Positions 30,088 to 42,649 of a DNA stretch of 64,000 nucleotides are shown here, in pieces. Location: positions 1 through 64,000 of the forward strand of contig CACVBZ020000045.1 of the NCBI GenBank assembly GCA_902729315.2, in the 5' to 3' direction. The notes under the pieces are model-generated. The model did no database searches. It was not told the origin of the DNA and was given only the letters and a program-made list of their open reading frames with translations. The first letter of the stretch is position 1. Each line of letters begins with the position of its first letter. The translations under genes were made by a program, and so were the position numbers. This DNA comes from Spirodela intermedia (Eukaryota; Streptophyta; Magnoliopsida; Alismatales; Araceae).

Positions 30088-31760
30088 GATTTGTTTTTAA
30101 CCATGTTAATTGATTTAGTTTTATATATTTTAGTGATTTTTTTAAAAAAAATAGATTTTATTATTTCATTATTTTCATTCAAATAGTATTTTGAAAAAAT
30201 AAATAAATTTATTAAGCTAATTTGATTTCTATTTACATTTATTTCATAAGTTAGAATTTTAAATCTTTAGTTTCTATTTATTTACTTGAATATTTTAAAT
30301 TTCACATTGATTCTATATTTCTCTTTCACATATTTATTAGAATCATATATTCATGTCATGATCATTGCTAGATTAAATAATGAAAAACCTGATTTATGAA
30401 TGGTAGACTCAGCTTGTAACCAATCTTAGAAAACCCAACTACCAACCAATCTAAGAATTTAGGGGCAGAAGAAAAACGAATTTTACCACCCGTATTAGAG
30501 AATCCATCAATAGAAAAAGGAAAAAAAATCATCTTCTATAGTTGTATAATCACCTAGGATGGATCATCCAGCCCAAGAGAGTGAGAATATTGAATACTTA
30601 ACCTTATAAACCTATGTGTGATTATTATACACCTGATTTATATAGACCTACTTTGTAGATTAGACCTCCTATTTTGTCAAATGTTCATTTTGATATTTGT
30701 CATAGCACTTTACAAATACTTCCTAAATTTCGTGGGTTAGTTAATGAGAAGCCACATCAACATATTCTTTGATTTTTAGCTACATGTGAACTTATTCATA
30801 TTCTTAATATTCTTTAGTCTCTTTCCATATTCATTACATGATAAAGCAAGAGATTGGCCACATCATTACCACATGAGATCACCACATGATTAGAAGTAGA
30901 GTAAGTATTTTTGAGAAAATTTCATCCTATTGGCAAGACTCATGCCATGCAGAAAGCCATTCTTCAATTTACTCAAAAATCTAGAGAAGTATTCTATGAA
31001 TCTTGGGAAACATTCAAGAAGCTTCAAAGGAGATGTCCACATCATGGAATTGTCAAATGGCAATTAAATTGTGTATTTTATGATGGTGTATCTGAACATC
31101 ACAAGAACACTATAAATGCAACATGTGGAGGCACATTCATAATAAACGTGAATCTTTTGCTTTATATGATTGCAACAATAGTGAAAATAAAAGGGGAATG
31201 TTTGAGGTTCAAAATCATGATGCATTAGACATTAGAAATGAAGTTAGTGAAGTTTATCAAAAGTTGAATATTTTATATGATCATTTTCTGCATAAAAAGG
31301 ACCTATATAACCTGCACAACATTCATATTCTAGATGTTCATCATGTGGTAGGACTGATCGTTATGAATCTCAATGTCCAAATTCAGATCAAGAACATACA
31401 CATACACTTCATGATCATATGAATCAATCAAATCCTCCTTGAAAAAATCAGAACAATTTTTCAAATTCACAAAATAATGTCATAAATTCTCAATCATTTT
31501 CTAGACCTAATCATACATGTAGACCTCCTCAGCAACCACAATATAATGCTAAGCCCTCTTTTCATCAAAATACTCATAATTTCTAACAAGGTACTCATCA
31601 GCCACCAGCCCACAATTTTACCCATTCTTCTTCAAATTTAGTCTCCAATTTCAGCCCATAATATCTTAATTCATATCAAAATCAATATGATATGAATTCT
31701 AATTTGATGCAACAATTTATAGGGCAAATGATGCAGTAATTTCAGGAAACAAACATATCT
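30088..31760 (+). pseudogene. Leader and broken gag of Athila/Tat-type element 1
   Basis: The first 470 bp are AT-rich leader. Gag remnants start near 30558. The best-preserved stretch (30911-31228) reads KFHPIGKTHAMQK, FYESWETFKKLQRRCPHHG and ATCGGTF. This matches the Athila/Tat gag pattern K-F-P-T, FYESWERFKELLRKCPHHG and IDATCGGTF. Several frameshifts and stops interrupt it. Confidence 0.8.
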
Positions 31761-33101
31761 ATGATGAAGATGATGGAGCAAATTAGGCAAGAAAATCAAC
31801 AAACATTCCTTAGGCTAGAAAAAGAGATAGATAAACTAGCCTTGGCCCATTCAAAATGTAAAATAGGTCATCTTCCTACTCAGTCAATCATGAACCCACG
31901 AAATCAACCTTCTAATAGCCATGAACCATCTACATCTCAAGATTTTGAAAATGTAGAAGCGGTGACCACTTTGAGGAGTGGAAAGCAACTCAAAGATTCA
32001 TATGCACCAGAATTTTTAGAAAAACAAGTTCATGATGATGAAGATTTGAATGATCATGATAATGATCATAAGAATTTATTTTCTGATGATGAGAATTTGG
32101 AGGAAGAAAAAAAAAAATCAAAAGAAGAAAAATACGAAGTACCACCCATTCCTATTTTATCACAGCAAGATGAACTTAAAAAAATAGTCCCCTTTCCCAT
32201 GGCATTAGAACCAAAACTTAGGAAAAGAGCTGAACCTAATGAAGAGCTTATGGAAATATTTAAACAAGTTCACATCTCTATTCCTTTGATAGATGCAATC
32301 AAACATATACCTATGTATGCAAAAAATTTAAAAGAATTATGCACACCTCATAGGTCACCTTGGAAGATATCTTTATCTGAAGAGGCTAGTGCCATTATTT
32401 CTCATTTTTTGCCTAGGAAATGTAAGGATCTAGGAGCATCTCTCATCTCATGTAGAAATGTGCTCTTAGATTTGGGAGTAAGTGTTAATTTATTACCTTT
32501 GGCTGTTTTTGAAAATTTTGAATTAGGAAAATTAAAACCAACTTTAATAGAACTTCAGCTAGCTGATAGATCTTTTAAAACACCTAAGGGTCTCCTAGAA
32601 GATGTCATTATTCATGTTAAAGGATATAGATTTCTAGTGGATTTTTTGATTTTACATATTCCTATTTTAGATAATCTTACTCATGCACCAATCATATTAG
32701 GATGCCCATTTCTTGCCACAGCCAAAGCAAATATTGATTGTGAAAATGGGATTATAAATATGAAATATGAAGGTCAAAATATCTCTTTAAATGTTTTTAA
32801 AAGTTCAAGATTTCTACATGAAGATAATGATAATTATGAAGATATTGATGTGATTGATTCATGTATAGAAAAAATGAATTATGTTCAGCAAGTTGATCAA
32901 TTAATTCTTCCATTTCATGTTCATGCATTAGATCAAAAATATTATAGGAAAGAGGCATTAGATTATGACATAACATTTATAGAATCATCTTTAGAGAATC
33001 CCCCAAGTTTAGAATTAAAACCTCTTCCTCATTTATTGAATTTTTTTTTTTGGACCAAACCAAACCTTACCTATGATTATCTCTACCTTATTGACTTCTG
33101 A
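31761..33101 (+). pseudogene. Gag C-terminus and aspartic protease, Athila/Tat-type element 1
   Basis: A 446-codon open stretch. It reads from the gag tail (ENQIDKL-like, then AVTTLRSGKQL) through an acidic linker and the conserved PFP...KELCT segment into the retropepsin domain. The catalytic region is LLDLGVSVNLLP with Asp237 in DLGVS, where most relatives have DLGAS. ADRS, APIILGCPFL and AKANIDCENG follow as expected. The open frame is by chance retained; the RT that should follow is interrupted, so the element is dead. Confidence 0.85.
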
Positions 33102-33722
33102 ATAGGGAAAGAAAATATTAGAGGTTTTACAAGAACATAAGAAAGCAGTAGGGTGGACGATGGCTGATCTCAAGGGGATCAGCCCATCAATTTGCATGCA
33201 TAGAATATATACAGAAGATAATTCAAAACCATCTAGGGAAATGCAACGTAGGTTCAACCCAAAAATGAAAGTAGTAAAGAAAGAAATCATTAAATGGTTA
33301 GATGCTGATATTATTTATCCTATTTTTGATAGTCAATGGGTCAGCCCGACACAAGTAGTTCCAAAGAAAGCTGGATTGACGGTGATCAAAAATGAAAAAG
33401 AGGAAGAATTACAAACAAGACTCACCATAAGATGGAGAGTATGTATTGATTACCATAAGCTTAATGCAATGACAAAGAAAGATTATTTTCCTTTGTCATT
33501 TATTGATCAAATTTTAGAGAGACTTGTAGGTCAAAAATATTTTTGATTCTTAGATGGATTTTCAGGATATAATCAAATAGCAATATTTTCAAAAGACTAG
33601 GAGAAAACAACATTCACATGCCCATTTGGAACATATGCATTTAAATGCATGTCGTTTGGTTTATGCAATACACTTGCCACATTTTAGAGATGCATGATGT
33701 CTATATTTACTGAAAGATGGTA
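33102..33722 (+). pseudogene. Reverse transcriptase, first part, element 1
   Basis: Readable motifs are GWTMADLKGISPSICMHRI, RRFNPKMKVVKKEIIKWLDA, WVSPTQVVPKK, RVCIDYHKLNAMTKKDYFP, LDGFSGYNQIAI and CPFGTYAFKCMSFGLCN, in the order of Athila/Tat RT. Stops occur after FF, after SKD and after ATF. The reading is cut by LTR B inside the sequence for MMSIFTE. Confidence 0.87.
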
Positions 33723-35993
33723 TGCACTTGTCATTGTGTTTAAATACACACTATTTAATAATATTTATAACTAAGACTTAATAAAATACTAGTATAAAGT
33801 GATTAATCCGTTGTGAAAACTAATTTAATTTACATATAAAGTGATTTTAATATTTTATTAATACTTAATAGAAATAATAAAATAGAAGGGTGAGGTGAGA
33901 AGAATAAAGGAAGGGAAGTGGAGAAAAGGAAGGAGGAAAAGAGAGAGAGAAGAGAGAGAGAAGAGAGAGAGAAGAGAGAGCTCTCATGAGAGAGAGAAGG
34001 GATGAGATCTCTTGTGAAAGGGAGAGAAAGAGAGAGGAGGAGAGAAATCTCACATGAGACGGAGAGAGAGAAGGAGAGAGATCTCATGTGAGATGGAGAG
34101 AGAGAAGGAGAGAGATCTCATGTGAGATGGAGAGAGAGAAGGAGAGAGATCTCATGTGAGATGGAGAGAGAGAAGGAGAGAGATCTCATGTGAGATGGAG
34201 AGAGAGAAGGAGAGAGGATGATTGATCTAGAGAGAGAAAGAGAAGGAGATCGATCGAGAGAGAAGGAGAGAAATGGAGAGATCTCACAAGAGATGGAGAG
34301 AGAAGAGAGGTCTCATGAGAGAGGGAGAGAGAGAAATAAGATGAAAATGAAGGAAGAGAGAAATATAGTCAACCCATTTTCTTAGAGGAATGTGTGCTCG
34401 AGGATTCACACACATGACATGAGGTCAGCCGTGAATGTCTCCAACTTGTTTTTATTGTTAAACACTCATTAATCAGCCTTTAATCTCGGTGATTTTACAT
34501 TTATTCATTAAATGTTGAGAACGTGAATATGTCGAGATTTGACTGCAAAAATCAATAGAAAACAAGTTGAAAATGATCTTAACTTGATCTCAGATGAATT
34601 TCAAAAGATTCAAAAGAAGAAAGAAGATCATTCATCAAGTTTTGAATTAGTTCTACTCATTTCAATCGAAACGTGCATGAAACGGAAATAACTTGTCATA
34701 AAATGTAAATAAATGATAGAAGCAAGTAAGTAAATACTGAAAATAAGAAATAAATCATTGGCCAAGTTTAGTCTACCTCCTGGGCAATTAGAGACACCAG
34801 TGTGGTGGCTTGGTTTTGTCCGAACGTGCCACACCATGATAGAAGTTGCAAAAGTATCGTATGGAAGCGTTATGCCGCTTGCTAGAGAGATCGGCCGAAA
34901 GAAGGGTCGACCATGCTGTCACCATCATCTAGGGGAAGAAGGGAAGAGCTGACCACTCGCTAGAGGCCTTGAGTGTAGTCGAGGGAAGAAGGAAGAAGTT
35001 TGTCGATTGTCGAAGAGTCGATCATGCAAAAGGAGAGAAGAATGGATTGTTGTATTCGTGACTACCATCGGGATTTTAAAGATAACCGATAATATCTGTT
35101 ATATTAAACAATAATCAATTATTTTCTTTATATCTCTGATAGTGATATGTGTGAGAACTCAAGTTCTTGGTATTGTGGCGCTTCGAGTGCCATTGGATCA
35201 AATGAGCTTGGTCACGTGGCACTTTGAGCAATGCAGGATCAACCCACTGTGAACCACTATCGATCAAGAGCTTAAGGTCCGATACCGTGGCACCTCCATA
35301 GCCGTTGGATCAGCCTTTAAGGCCACGTGCATGCTGAGCAGCATTGGATTTGCAAACTGTTGATGGATTGCTTTATGCAGCTATCATGGCGGTTTGCCAG
35401 CTTCAAGATCTAGCTAATTTGATGACGTGCTCTTGCGTACCGTTGGATGACATTGTGCTCTAGATGGCTGCGCTGAAATAGATAAAAATGTTTAGTCCCA
35501 CATTAGAAATATTTCGGAACATATGCTGAATATAAACTAATGTTACGATCTCTTAGCAGAGATACCTTCTCCCAAAAAAAATAATGCCCAGAACCATCTT
35601 GGGAGAAGGCAATAAAGTGGTCCACCCTTGCACGTGCACGTATGTACAGGTCCTCCTTGCCCCTTGATCGGTTGGCCACTGGGACATGGAAAGGGAGTGA
35701 CGCACACATGCGTGGAGCGAGGCCTTCACCACTTGAGCCCAGCTTGTGGCGCCCCTAGTTTGGGTTTACCTACTCGACCACTATCCCCTCTCTAGGTCAG
35801 CTACTGAGTGCCGACTTGCCAGTAGGTAAAAGAATCTTTATATCTTATTATTTTTATTTTAATAATAAAAAATTATGCTGTATTGTAACTTTAGACTTTT
35901 AAAATTAACAATATATCCTATATTTATTCTACAAGTTAACAAAATAAAATCAAATAATAAAAATAATTATAACACATAAATCTTGCTTTAACA
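33723..35993 (-). repeat. LTR B: inverted relative of LTR A inserted in RT of element 1
   Basis: About 2.27 kb, the reverse complement of the LTR A family. On the plus strand it starts TGCACTTGTCATTGTG and ends GCTTTAACA. It interrupts the RT reading. The flanks carry a longer duplication than usual: TCTATATTTACTGAAA stands at 33700-33715 and again at 35994-36009, and similarity continues for several more bases. Confidence 0.83.
34057..34216 (+). repeat. 34-bp minisatellite inside LTR B
   Basis: About 4.7 units of 34 bp. Each has a GA-rich half and the near-palindrome GAGATCTCATGTGAGAT. The units are nearly identical. Surrounding sequence (about 33890-34350) is a purine-rich tract, the complement of the TCTC tract in LTR A. 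Confidence 0.88.
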
Positions 35994-36950
35994 TCTATAT
36001 TTACTGAAATGATTGGTAACTTTTTAAAAGTCTTTATGGATGATTTTTCTGTATTTGGTGATTCATTTGATATATGTCTAAATAATCTTAAGAAAGTAGT
36101 TAAGAGATGTGAAGAAACCAATCTAGTTCTTTGTTTGGGAGAAAAGTCATTTTATGATTAGAGAGGGTATTGTTTTAGGGCATATTGTGAGTGAAAGAGG
36201 AATAGAAGTAGATAGAGCAAAAATTGATTCTATTATTAATTTACCTCCACCTACTTCTGTCCATCAAATTAGATCATTTCTAGGACATGCTGGTTTCTAT
36301 ATAAGATTTATCAAAAATTTCACAAAAAATTGCTAGACCTCTTACAGCCTTACTTGCTAAAGATGTCACTTTTAATTTTGATGAAGAATGTTTAGAAGCT
36401 TTTTCTACACTAAAGAATGCATTGACCAAAGCACCTGTTTTACTATCACCCACTTGGTCAATTCCTTTTGAAATCATGTGTGATGTTTCAAATCATACAT
36501 TGGGTGCTGTTTTAGGTCAACAAATTGATAAGAAACCAGTGGTAATTTATTATGCAAGTAGAAATATTTCTGATGCACAAATAAATTATACTACTACGGA
36601 AAAAGAATTATTTATAGTAGTTTTTGCCTTAGAAAAATTTAGATCTTACATCTTAGGATCTAAAGTTATTGTATATTCAGATCACACAGCCCTAAGATAT
36701 TTGTTGACTAAGAAATAAACAAAACCATGTCTAATTGGATCTTATTATTGCAAGAATTTAACTTAGAGATCCAAGACAAGAAAGGTGTAGGAAAATGTAG
36801 TAGCTGACCATTTGTCTAGAATTGAAGGGCAAGAAAAGGTTGAATTAAATGATTTATTTCCTAATGAACATATTCTTGCCTTGCATAGTAAGCTCACACC
36901 ATGGTATGCACATATAGTTAATTATTTAGCAATTGGCAAAATCCCATCAC
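35994..36950 (+). pseudogene. Reverse transcriptase end and RNase H, element 1
   Basis: Resumes the RT reading with SIFTEMIGNFLKVFMDDFSVFGDSF, which holds the RT active-site MDD. It then reads GHIVSERGIEVDRAKID and FLGHAGFYIRFIKNF. RNase H starts near 36479 (CDVSNHTLGAVLGQ, then YYASRNISDAQINYTTTEKE and SDHTALRYLL). The frame shifts near 36150 and 36330 and breaks after 36718. The reading ends at PWYAHIVNYLAIGKIPSH, where solo LTR C entered. Confidence 0.87.
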
Positions 36951-36955
36951 ATTAG

Positions 36956-38599
36956 TGATAAGTCTTCATTATCATGAGTTAATAATTAGTAAATAATATA
37001 GTTTTAGCCTTAACTCATGATAAATAGACTTATATTTGTGTTAAAGTGTGAAAAGTGGTTTTCAGTTGATTAATGTGATTTTTTGGGTAATTATGTGATT
37101 TTATACAAATTTATATGATTTTTACAGTCTTACTTTTGAGATAAATGAAGAAAAAGAAATAAAACTAAAATATTGCAAAATGGGGGGGAGACCCACCAGC
37201 CAGCCAGGCTCGCAAGTGGGTCGGAAGTGCAGTCGGGGAGTAGCCACGAGCAGGGGCTCGAGTGGCTTGGACCGATAGGGGCACGTATGTGCCACTCCCC
37301 TTCCACGTCACCGGTGGCTAGCCGGCTGTGGGGCAAGGAGTGGTCGTACACGCGAGAGAAGGAACTTTGCTTTGAAAGCTAACATTACTATATATTCGCC
37401 CGAAAAATCGGCGCACAACCGATGTGGGACTAAACCCGCGTCACACCTTCCTCAGAAGAGGCGGGCGACCGGCGCGGGTTCGAATCCTCCCAAAGTCAAA
37501 AGTCATATATTTTTATCTGATTATCGTGACTTTCCTACAGATCGCCGGTGAAGGATTAAGCAACGAGAATCGCTAGATCATTGGCGAAAATCTCGTCAAC
37601 GCGATTCGCGAAGCATTGGTACTAAAATTTCTGAATGATTCACGATAAAAGGATCGCGAATCCATCAAGTAAATCATCTCCGATTGATCGACGAACAAAC
37701 CATCGTCGGAAAGAGGACGATCCGCCGGGAGACGAGTCACCACCTCCTGAGAGCGTATCAGATGTGATGAAGAGCCTCCTCTTGCTGCGCGGACCTGAGG
37801 ATGAAGCTCCCTAACACGCGCCCCACCTCCATCCAGCTCCTCTCCGTCTGGTGACAGCCGCCGGAGAGCCGCAAAGTCGCCGTTTTTCTGCTCCGCCGAG
37901 TGACAGCCGCCGGAGACGACTCGACGACCCATTCTATTGATCTCTAGACTTCGAAAGGAGATCTAGAGATTGCCCACGTCGTCTTTGTCCAAGGAGAGCC
38001 TTCGAGGCTGTGGACACTGCACGACAATCCTCTCGAACGCTCAAGATTCTGGTGCATCGTCGACGCATCGCCGTCGCGACGCCGGAACTCTGTTTTCCTG
38101 CTTTCAAACTTACTTTACGCTTCATTTAGTGATACTTTTTGTGATTTTAATTTACCAAAATATACTTTGTTCTATTACGATTCTTCCGGCTTTTACAGAT
38201 CTTAATTTGATTAACTAAATCATCTGTAATCGTTTTCGTAAGAATCACCAGGCGGAACTCTGTTTTCGCCCGATTCGCGTTCGCCGGGCGCTGACGTCAT
38301 CTTGACGTCCGCACCCTTATTTTCTTCTTTTTCGTGAATTTTAAATATATTTCCTTTTCATTTCCTAGTACAAAATTCATAGAAAATCGTATTCATTGAG
38401 AAAAGTTCTGAATAATTACTAGATATTATATTACATCCCTATGATCGACCTGGAAAATTATCGCTATTTTTGGAAGCTTTATTGAATTATAATTGATATA
38501 TTTTTTCAGAAATACTTCTAAATATCCAAAAATTCGTATTTTCTAGTTTTATAAATTTTAGATTTGCGTGATTTAATATACAACGACTGAGTCACGTCA
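36956..38599 (+). repeat. Solo LTR C with TSD ATTAG
   Basis: A 1644-bp LTR starting TGATAAGTC and ending GTCACGTCA, flanked by ATTAG at 36951-36955 and 38600-38604. It sits between the RNase H and integrase readings of element 1. The central part is GC-rich with a TATA-like ACTATATATTCG near 37386. It is the best-preserved copy of this LTR family; relatives are F, D, E and H in this window. Confidence 0.92.
37466..37486 (+). promoter_or_regulatory. Perfect Pol III B-box-like motif in LTR C
   Basis: GGTTCGAATCC fits the tRNA B-box consensus GGTTCGANTCC exactly. A convincing A box at tRNA spacing was not found, and the flanks do not fold into a clear tRNA. Decayed versions of the motif are present in LTRs D and E prime. 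Confidence 0.4.
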
Positions 38600-38604
38600 A
38601 TTAG

Positions 38605-39824
38605 GAAAAGAATGAACACGAATGATTCTTTGCTTGTGTTAAATATTATTTTTGGGATGACCCTAATTTATTTCATCTAGGTTTAGATCAAATTTTATGA
38701 AGATGTATTCCTAACGAAGAGAAATTTTAAATTTTAGAACATTGTCATTATGATGGATGAGGGTCATTTCACAAGTAAGAAAACAGTAGCAAAATTTTTG
38801 CAATGTGATTTCTATTGGCCGTCTTTATTTAAAGATGCTCACATATTTTATAGGCAATTTATCAAATGTCAGGCTGCCATTAATATCCAAAAAAGAAATG
38901 CAATGCCTTTAAAATCAGTAATTGGTCTTGAAATTTTTGATGTTTGGGGCATTGATTTTATATTACCCTTTCTTTCATCTTGAAGCTGTGAATATATTTT
39001 GATTATGTGTCAAAGTGGGTAGAAGTTATTCCAACAAGAACAAATGATCACAAAGTAGTTACCCAATTTGTCCAAAACAATATTTTTACACAATTTGGAT
39101 GTCCTAAAGCAATAATTAGTGATGAGGAAACTCATTTCACTAATCATTACTTTAGAATTTTACTTAGAAAATATGTTGTTGATCATAGGATAGCTATCCC
39201 ATATCATTCTCAAACAAATGATCAAACAGAATTAGCCAATAGAGAAATAAAAAAATATTTTACAGAAAGTTGTCTCTCCCAATAGAAAAGATTGGTCTGA
39301 AAAATTAAATGATGCATTATGAGCATATAGGATAACATACAAAGCTCCTTTAGGTGCATCAACTTATAGATTAGTTTATGAAAAATCGTGTCATTTACCA
39401 ATGGAAGTTCAACACTGTGCATATTGGGCTATTAGGAAGCTTAATATAGATACAAAAAAATCAGGCCATAAGAGATTTTTACAATTACATGAATTAGATG
39501 AAATTCGTAATGCAGCTCACAAGAATTCTCTGATTTATAGGGCTAAAGTTAAGGATTTCCATGATAAACATATCACTAGAGAAGTCTTGAACCAGGACAA
39601 AAGTTTGATTGTACAATTCTAGATTAAAATTATTTTTTGGAGAATTAAGATCTAGGTGGGATGGTCCATATCTTCTTGAGACTATTGATCAATATGGGGC
39701 AGCAATGATCAAAGATCTAAAAACAGTTGTAAGTTTTAAAGTTAATGGGTATCGGCTCAAAACATACTTAGAACCTAAACAAGAAAAAGAAATTGAGAGA
39801 GTAGATTTGTTAGGATTGATCTAA
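38605..39824 (+). pseudogene. Integrase, element 1
   Basis: Continues directly from the sequence before solo LTR C. The reading runs through a degenerate zinc-binding region (EGHF, then FIKCQ) and the catalytic core: GIDF (first Asp), ISDEETHFTN (second Asp), HSQTNDQTELANREI (Glu). It continues into the C-terminal FHDKHI and [11 protein letters not shown] region. Stops and frameshifts split it into at least five open pieces between 38750 and 39824. It is not functional. Confidence 0.87.
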
Positions 39825-40085
39825 GCTTACATGTGCCTAGCTCAAGACGTTAAACTTAACGCTGATTGGGAGGGAACCTAATAATTTTATTTTTGCAGAA
39901 TTTAATTTATGTTTTGTAGTTAATAAATTTAGAATTTCGTTGCTCCTTATTTCATTTTAATCTTGCCTCATACATTTTTGTTTTATCATGTTATACTTGC
40001 TGATTTATGAGTATATATCTTTTGCTTCATAATTTAATTTTATAATATATTTCATATCATTGGGGAAAATTCTGATTTTAATTAG
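39825..40085 (+). other. 3' non-coding region of element 1, ending in a purine tract
   Basis: It contains the post-integrase phrase corresponding to the G-W-E-anchored segment of Athila/Tat elements (GATTGGGAGGGAACC near 39862). It ends in TTTTAATTAGGGGGA, which resembles a polypurine tract. Solo LTR D is inserted at this tract. Confidence 0.6.
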
Positions 40086-40090
40086 GGGGA

Positions 40091-41833
40091 TGGTGCAACT
40101 TAGTCATTGTATAATAAATCACACTAATTTAAAATTTATAAACCTAGAAAATACTAATTTACAGATATTTAGAAATATTTCTTAACAAATATATCAATTA
40201 TAATTCAATAAAACTTTCAAAAATAGTGGTAATTTTCCAAGTCGACCATAGGGATGTAATATAATATCAAGTAAGTTTTCAAAATTTTCATCAAAGAATA
40301 TAATTTTTTCTGAATTTTATACTAAGAAAGAAAAATAAAATATATTTAAAATTTGCAAAAAAGGGAAATAAGGGTGCATATGTCAAGATAACATCAGCAC
40401 CCAACGAATGTGAATCAGGCAAAAATAAAGTTCCACCTAACGATTCTTACATAAGTGATTATAAATGATTTAATTGATCAAATTAAGATCTATAAATGCC
40501 AAAAGAATCGTAATTGAATGAAGTATAGCTTGGTAAATTTAAATCACACAAATTATCACTAAATGAAGTGGAAATTAAGTTGAAAATAAGAAAATAGAGT
40601 TCTGGTGTCGCAGTAGTGATGCGTCGGTGATGTACTAGAATCTTAAGTGTTTGGAAGGATCGTTGTGTAATGTCCACAACCTCAAAGGCTCTTCTTGGAC
40701 AAGGATGATATAAGCAATCTCTAGATCTCTTTGTGAAGTCTAGAGATCAATAAAATAGGTCGTCAAATCGTCTCTAGCAGTTGTCACCTGGCAAAGCAGA
40801 AAAATGATGACTTTATGGCTCTCCGGCAGTTATCACCTGACAAAGAAGAGCTAGATGGAAGTGGGGAGCGTGTCAGGGAGCTTCATCCTCAGCTCTACGC
40901 AGCAAGAGGAGGCTTTTCATCACATCCAATACGCTCTTAAGAGGTGACAACTTATCTCCCAGTAGATCGTCCTCTTCCTAATGACGGCTTGTTCGTCAAT
41001 CAATCGAAGATGATATCCTCGATGGATTCATGATCCTTTTATCGTGAATCGTTCAATAATTTTAGTAACAATACTTGGCGAATTGCATTGATGAGATTTT
41101 TGCTGATGATCCAATGATTCTAGTGGCTTAATCCTTCACTGACGATCTACAAGAAAGTTGAGATAATCAGATAAAAATACGAGTTTTGGCTCTAAGACGA
41201 TTCAAACCCACGCCGGTTGTCTGCCTGCATGAGAGAGATTAAAATAAGTACTTTAATGCCCTTATCAAGTGATGTCATCATGGTATATCTCTGTATAACA
41301 AAGGGATAGTTTAGGTATTCAAATCATCAAAGCCTTTTGGGGGAAGGTGTGACACGGGTTTAATCCTACATCATTTTTGTGTCAAAATTTTGGGTGAATA
41401 TATAGTAATATCATATTTAGAAGTAATGAGTCCCTTTCTCTCGTGTGTACGACCATTCCTTGCCCCACAACCGACTAGCCACTAGTGACGTGGAAGAAGA
41501 GTGGCGCACACATGTCCCCATCGGTCCTAGCAACTCAAGCCCTTGCTCAAGGGTCCCCCTGACTACATTTTCGATCTGCTTGCAGATCTGACTAGCCAGT
41601 GGGTCCCCCATATTTTGCTTTTTTTTTAAATTTCTTTTTCTTCATTTATCTAAAAAATAACACTATAAAAATCATATAAATTCATAGAAAATCATATAAT
41701 TACCAGAAAAATCACGTTAATCAATTGAAGCCAATTTTCACACTTTAACACAAATATAAATCTATTTATCATGAGTTAAGGCTAAAATTATATTATTTAC
41801 TAATTATTAACTCATGATAATGAAGACTTATCT
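40091..41833 (-). repeat. Solo LTR D, inverted, with TSD GGGGA
   Basis: A 1743-bp reverse complement of the LTR C family. On the plus strand it starts TGGTGCAACTTAGTC and ends GAAGACTTATCT (the final A of the expected CA is mutated). GGGGA stands at 40086-40090 and at 41834-41838. Because it follows a purine tract it looks at first like the 3' LTR of element 1. The duplication and the opposite orientation to LTR A and the primer site show that it is a separate solo insertion. Confidence 0.85.
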
Positions 41834-41838
41834 GGGGA

Positions 41839-42649
41839 GCAAAGAAAATTCAGTTAGATTTATTTCATGAATAATTAGTATAGAAGGAAAATTTAAAACT
41901 AGTATTGATGAATTCATAGATTTCTACATTTTTTCTATAGGATGGTAAATTCATTTAAGTATGAAGATTAAAGTGTGTTAGATTTAGTGACTTCAAGTGA
42001 TAGAAAAAAAAATATAGTACATTGAAGGATGAAATATTTTCAGAATATATCTTGATGATCATGATCCATATGTTATGAATTCACATTTTGAAATAGTAGG
42101 ACTCATGAAGATGGATGTGATGAGGTTGAAATTTTATAATAATTATTGGAAGCTAGACATTATTAGTATGAGGAATCCTAAGTAGTTGATCATTTGTCTT
42201 ATATATATAGATAGAAAAAAAAAAAATCATCATATGGTAGAGTGTAAGACCCAACTCATGAAAAAATATATATATGGGGATTTCTCACTTGTCCCATAGA
42301 GACGTTTCTATATGTGAGACTAGGACAAGATAAAAAAAAAGTGAGTGCAAATGTTTCTATGGAGATTTCCCACTTGTCTCGTGGAGGCTTTTCACATGTG
42401 AGATTTAGACATGAAAAAGAAGCTATCTAGGGAAGCTACCTACCTATGATGTTTATAATAAAGAAAAGAAAAGAAAAAAAGAAGAGACAAATGGAATACG
42501 CTACTTGGGTGCACAAATCTAGAAGAGAAGGCTGAAGATAGTTTGAAAACTTGAGTAAACTTCTGATCATTTAATTAGTGATTTCTGAAAATGAAATATG
42601 TTGAATTTCATGCATTCAAGAGAATGAAAGTTAAGATGAATATATTTTG
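41839..42649 (+). other. Residual 3' part of the element 1 insertion
   Basis: About 800 bp of AT-rich sequence continuing after solo LTR D. It includes two related blocks near 42250-42430 (GGGGATTTCTCACTTGTCCC and GGAGATTTCCCACTTGTCTC, each followed by a TGTGAGA motif). A 3' LTR matching LTR A was not found. The right edge is set by the return of Copia sequence at 42650. Confidence 0.45.

Noticed and set aside
37460-37490. tRNA gene in LTR C
   Set aside because: Only the T-loop-like B box fits; no cloverleaf or A box could be drawn.
40091-41833. LTR D as the 3' LTR of element 1 or 5' LTR of element 2
   Set aside because: It is inverted relative to LTR A and its primer site and has a GGGGA target duplication, so it is a solo insertion.
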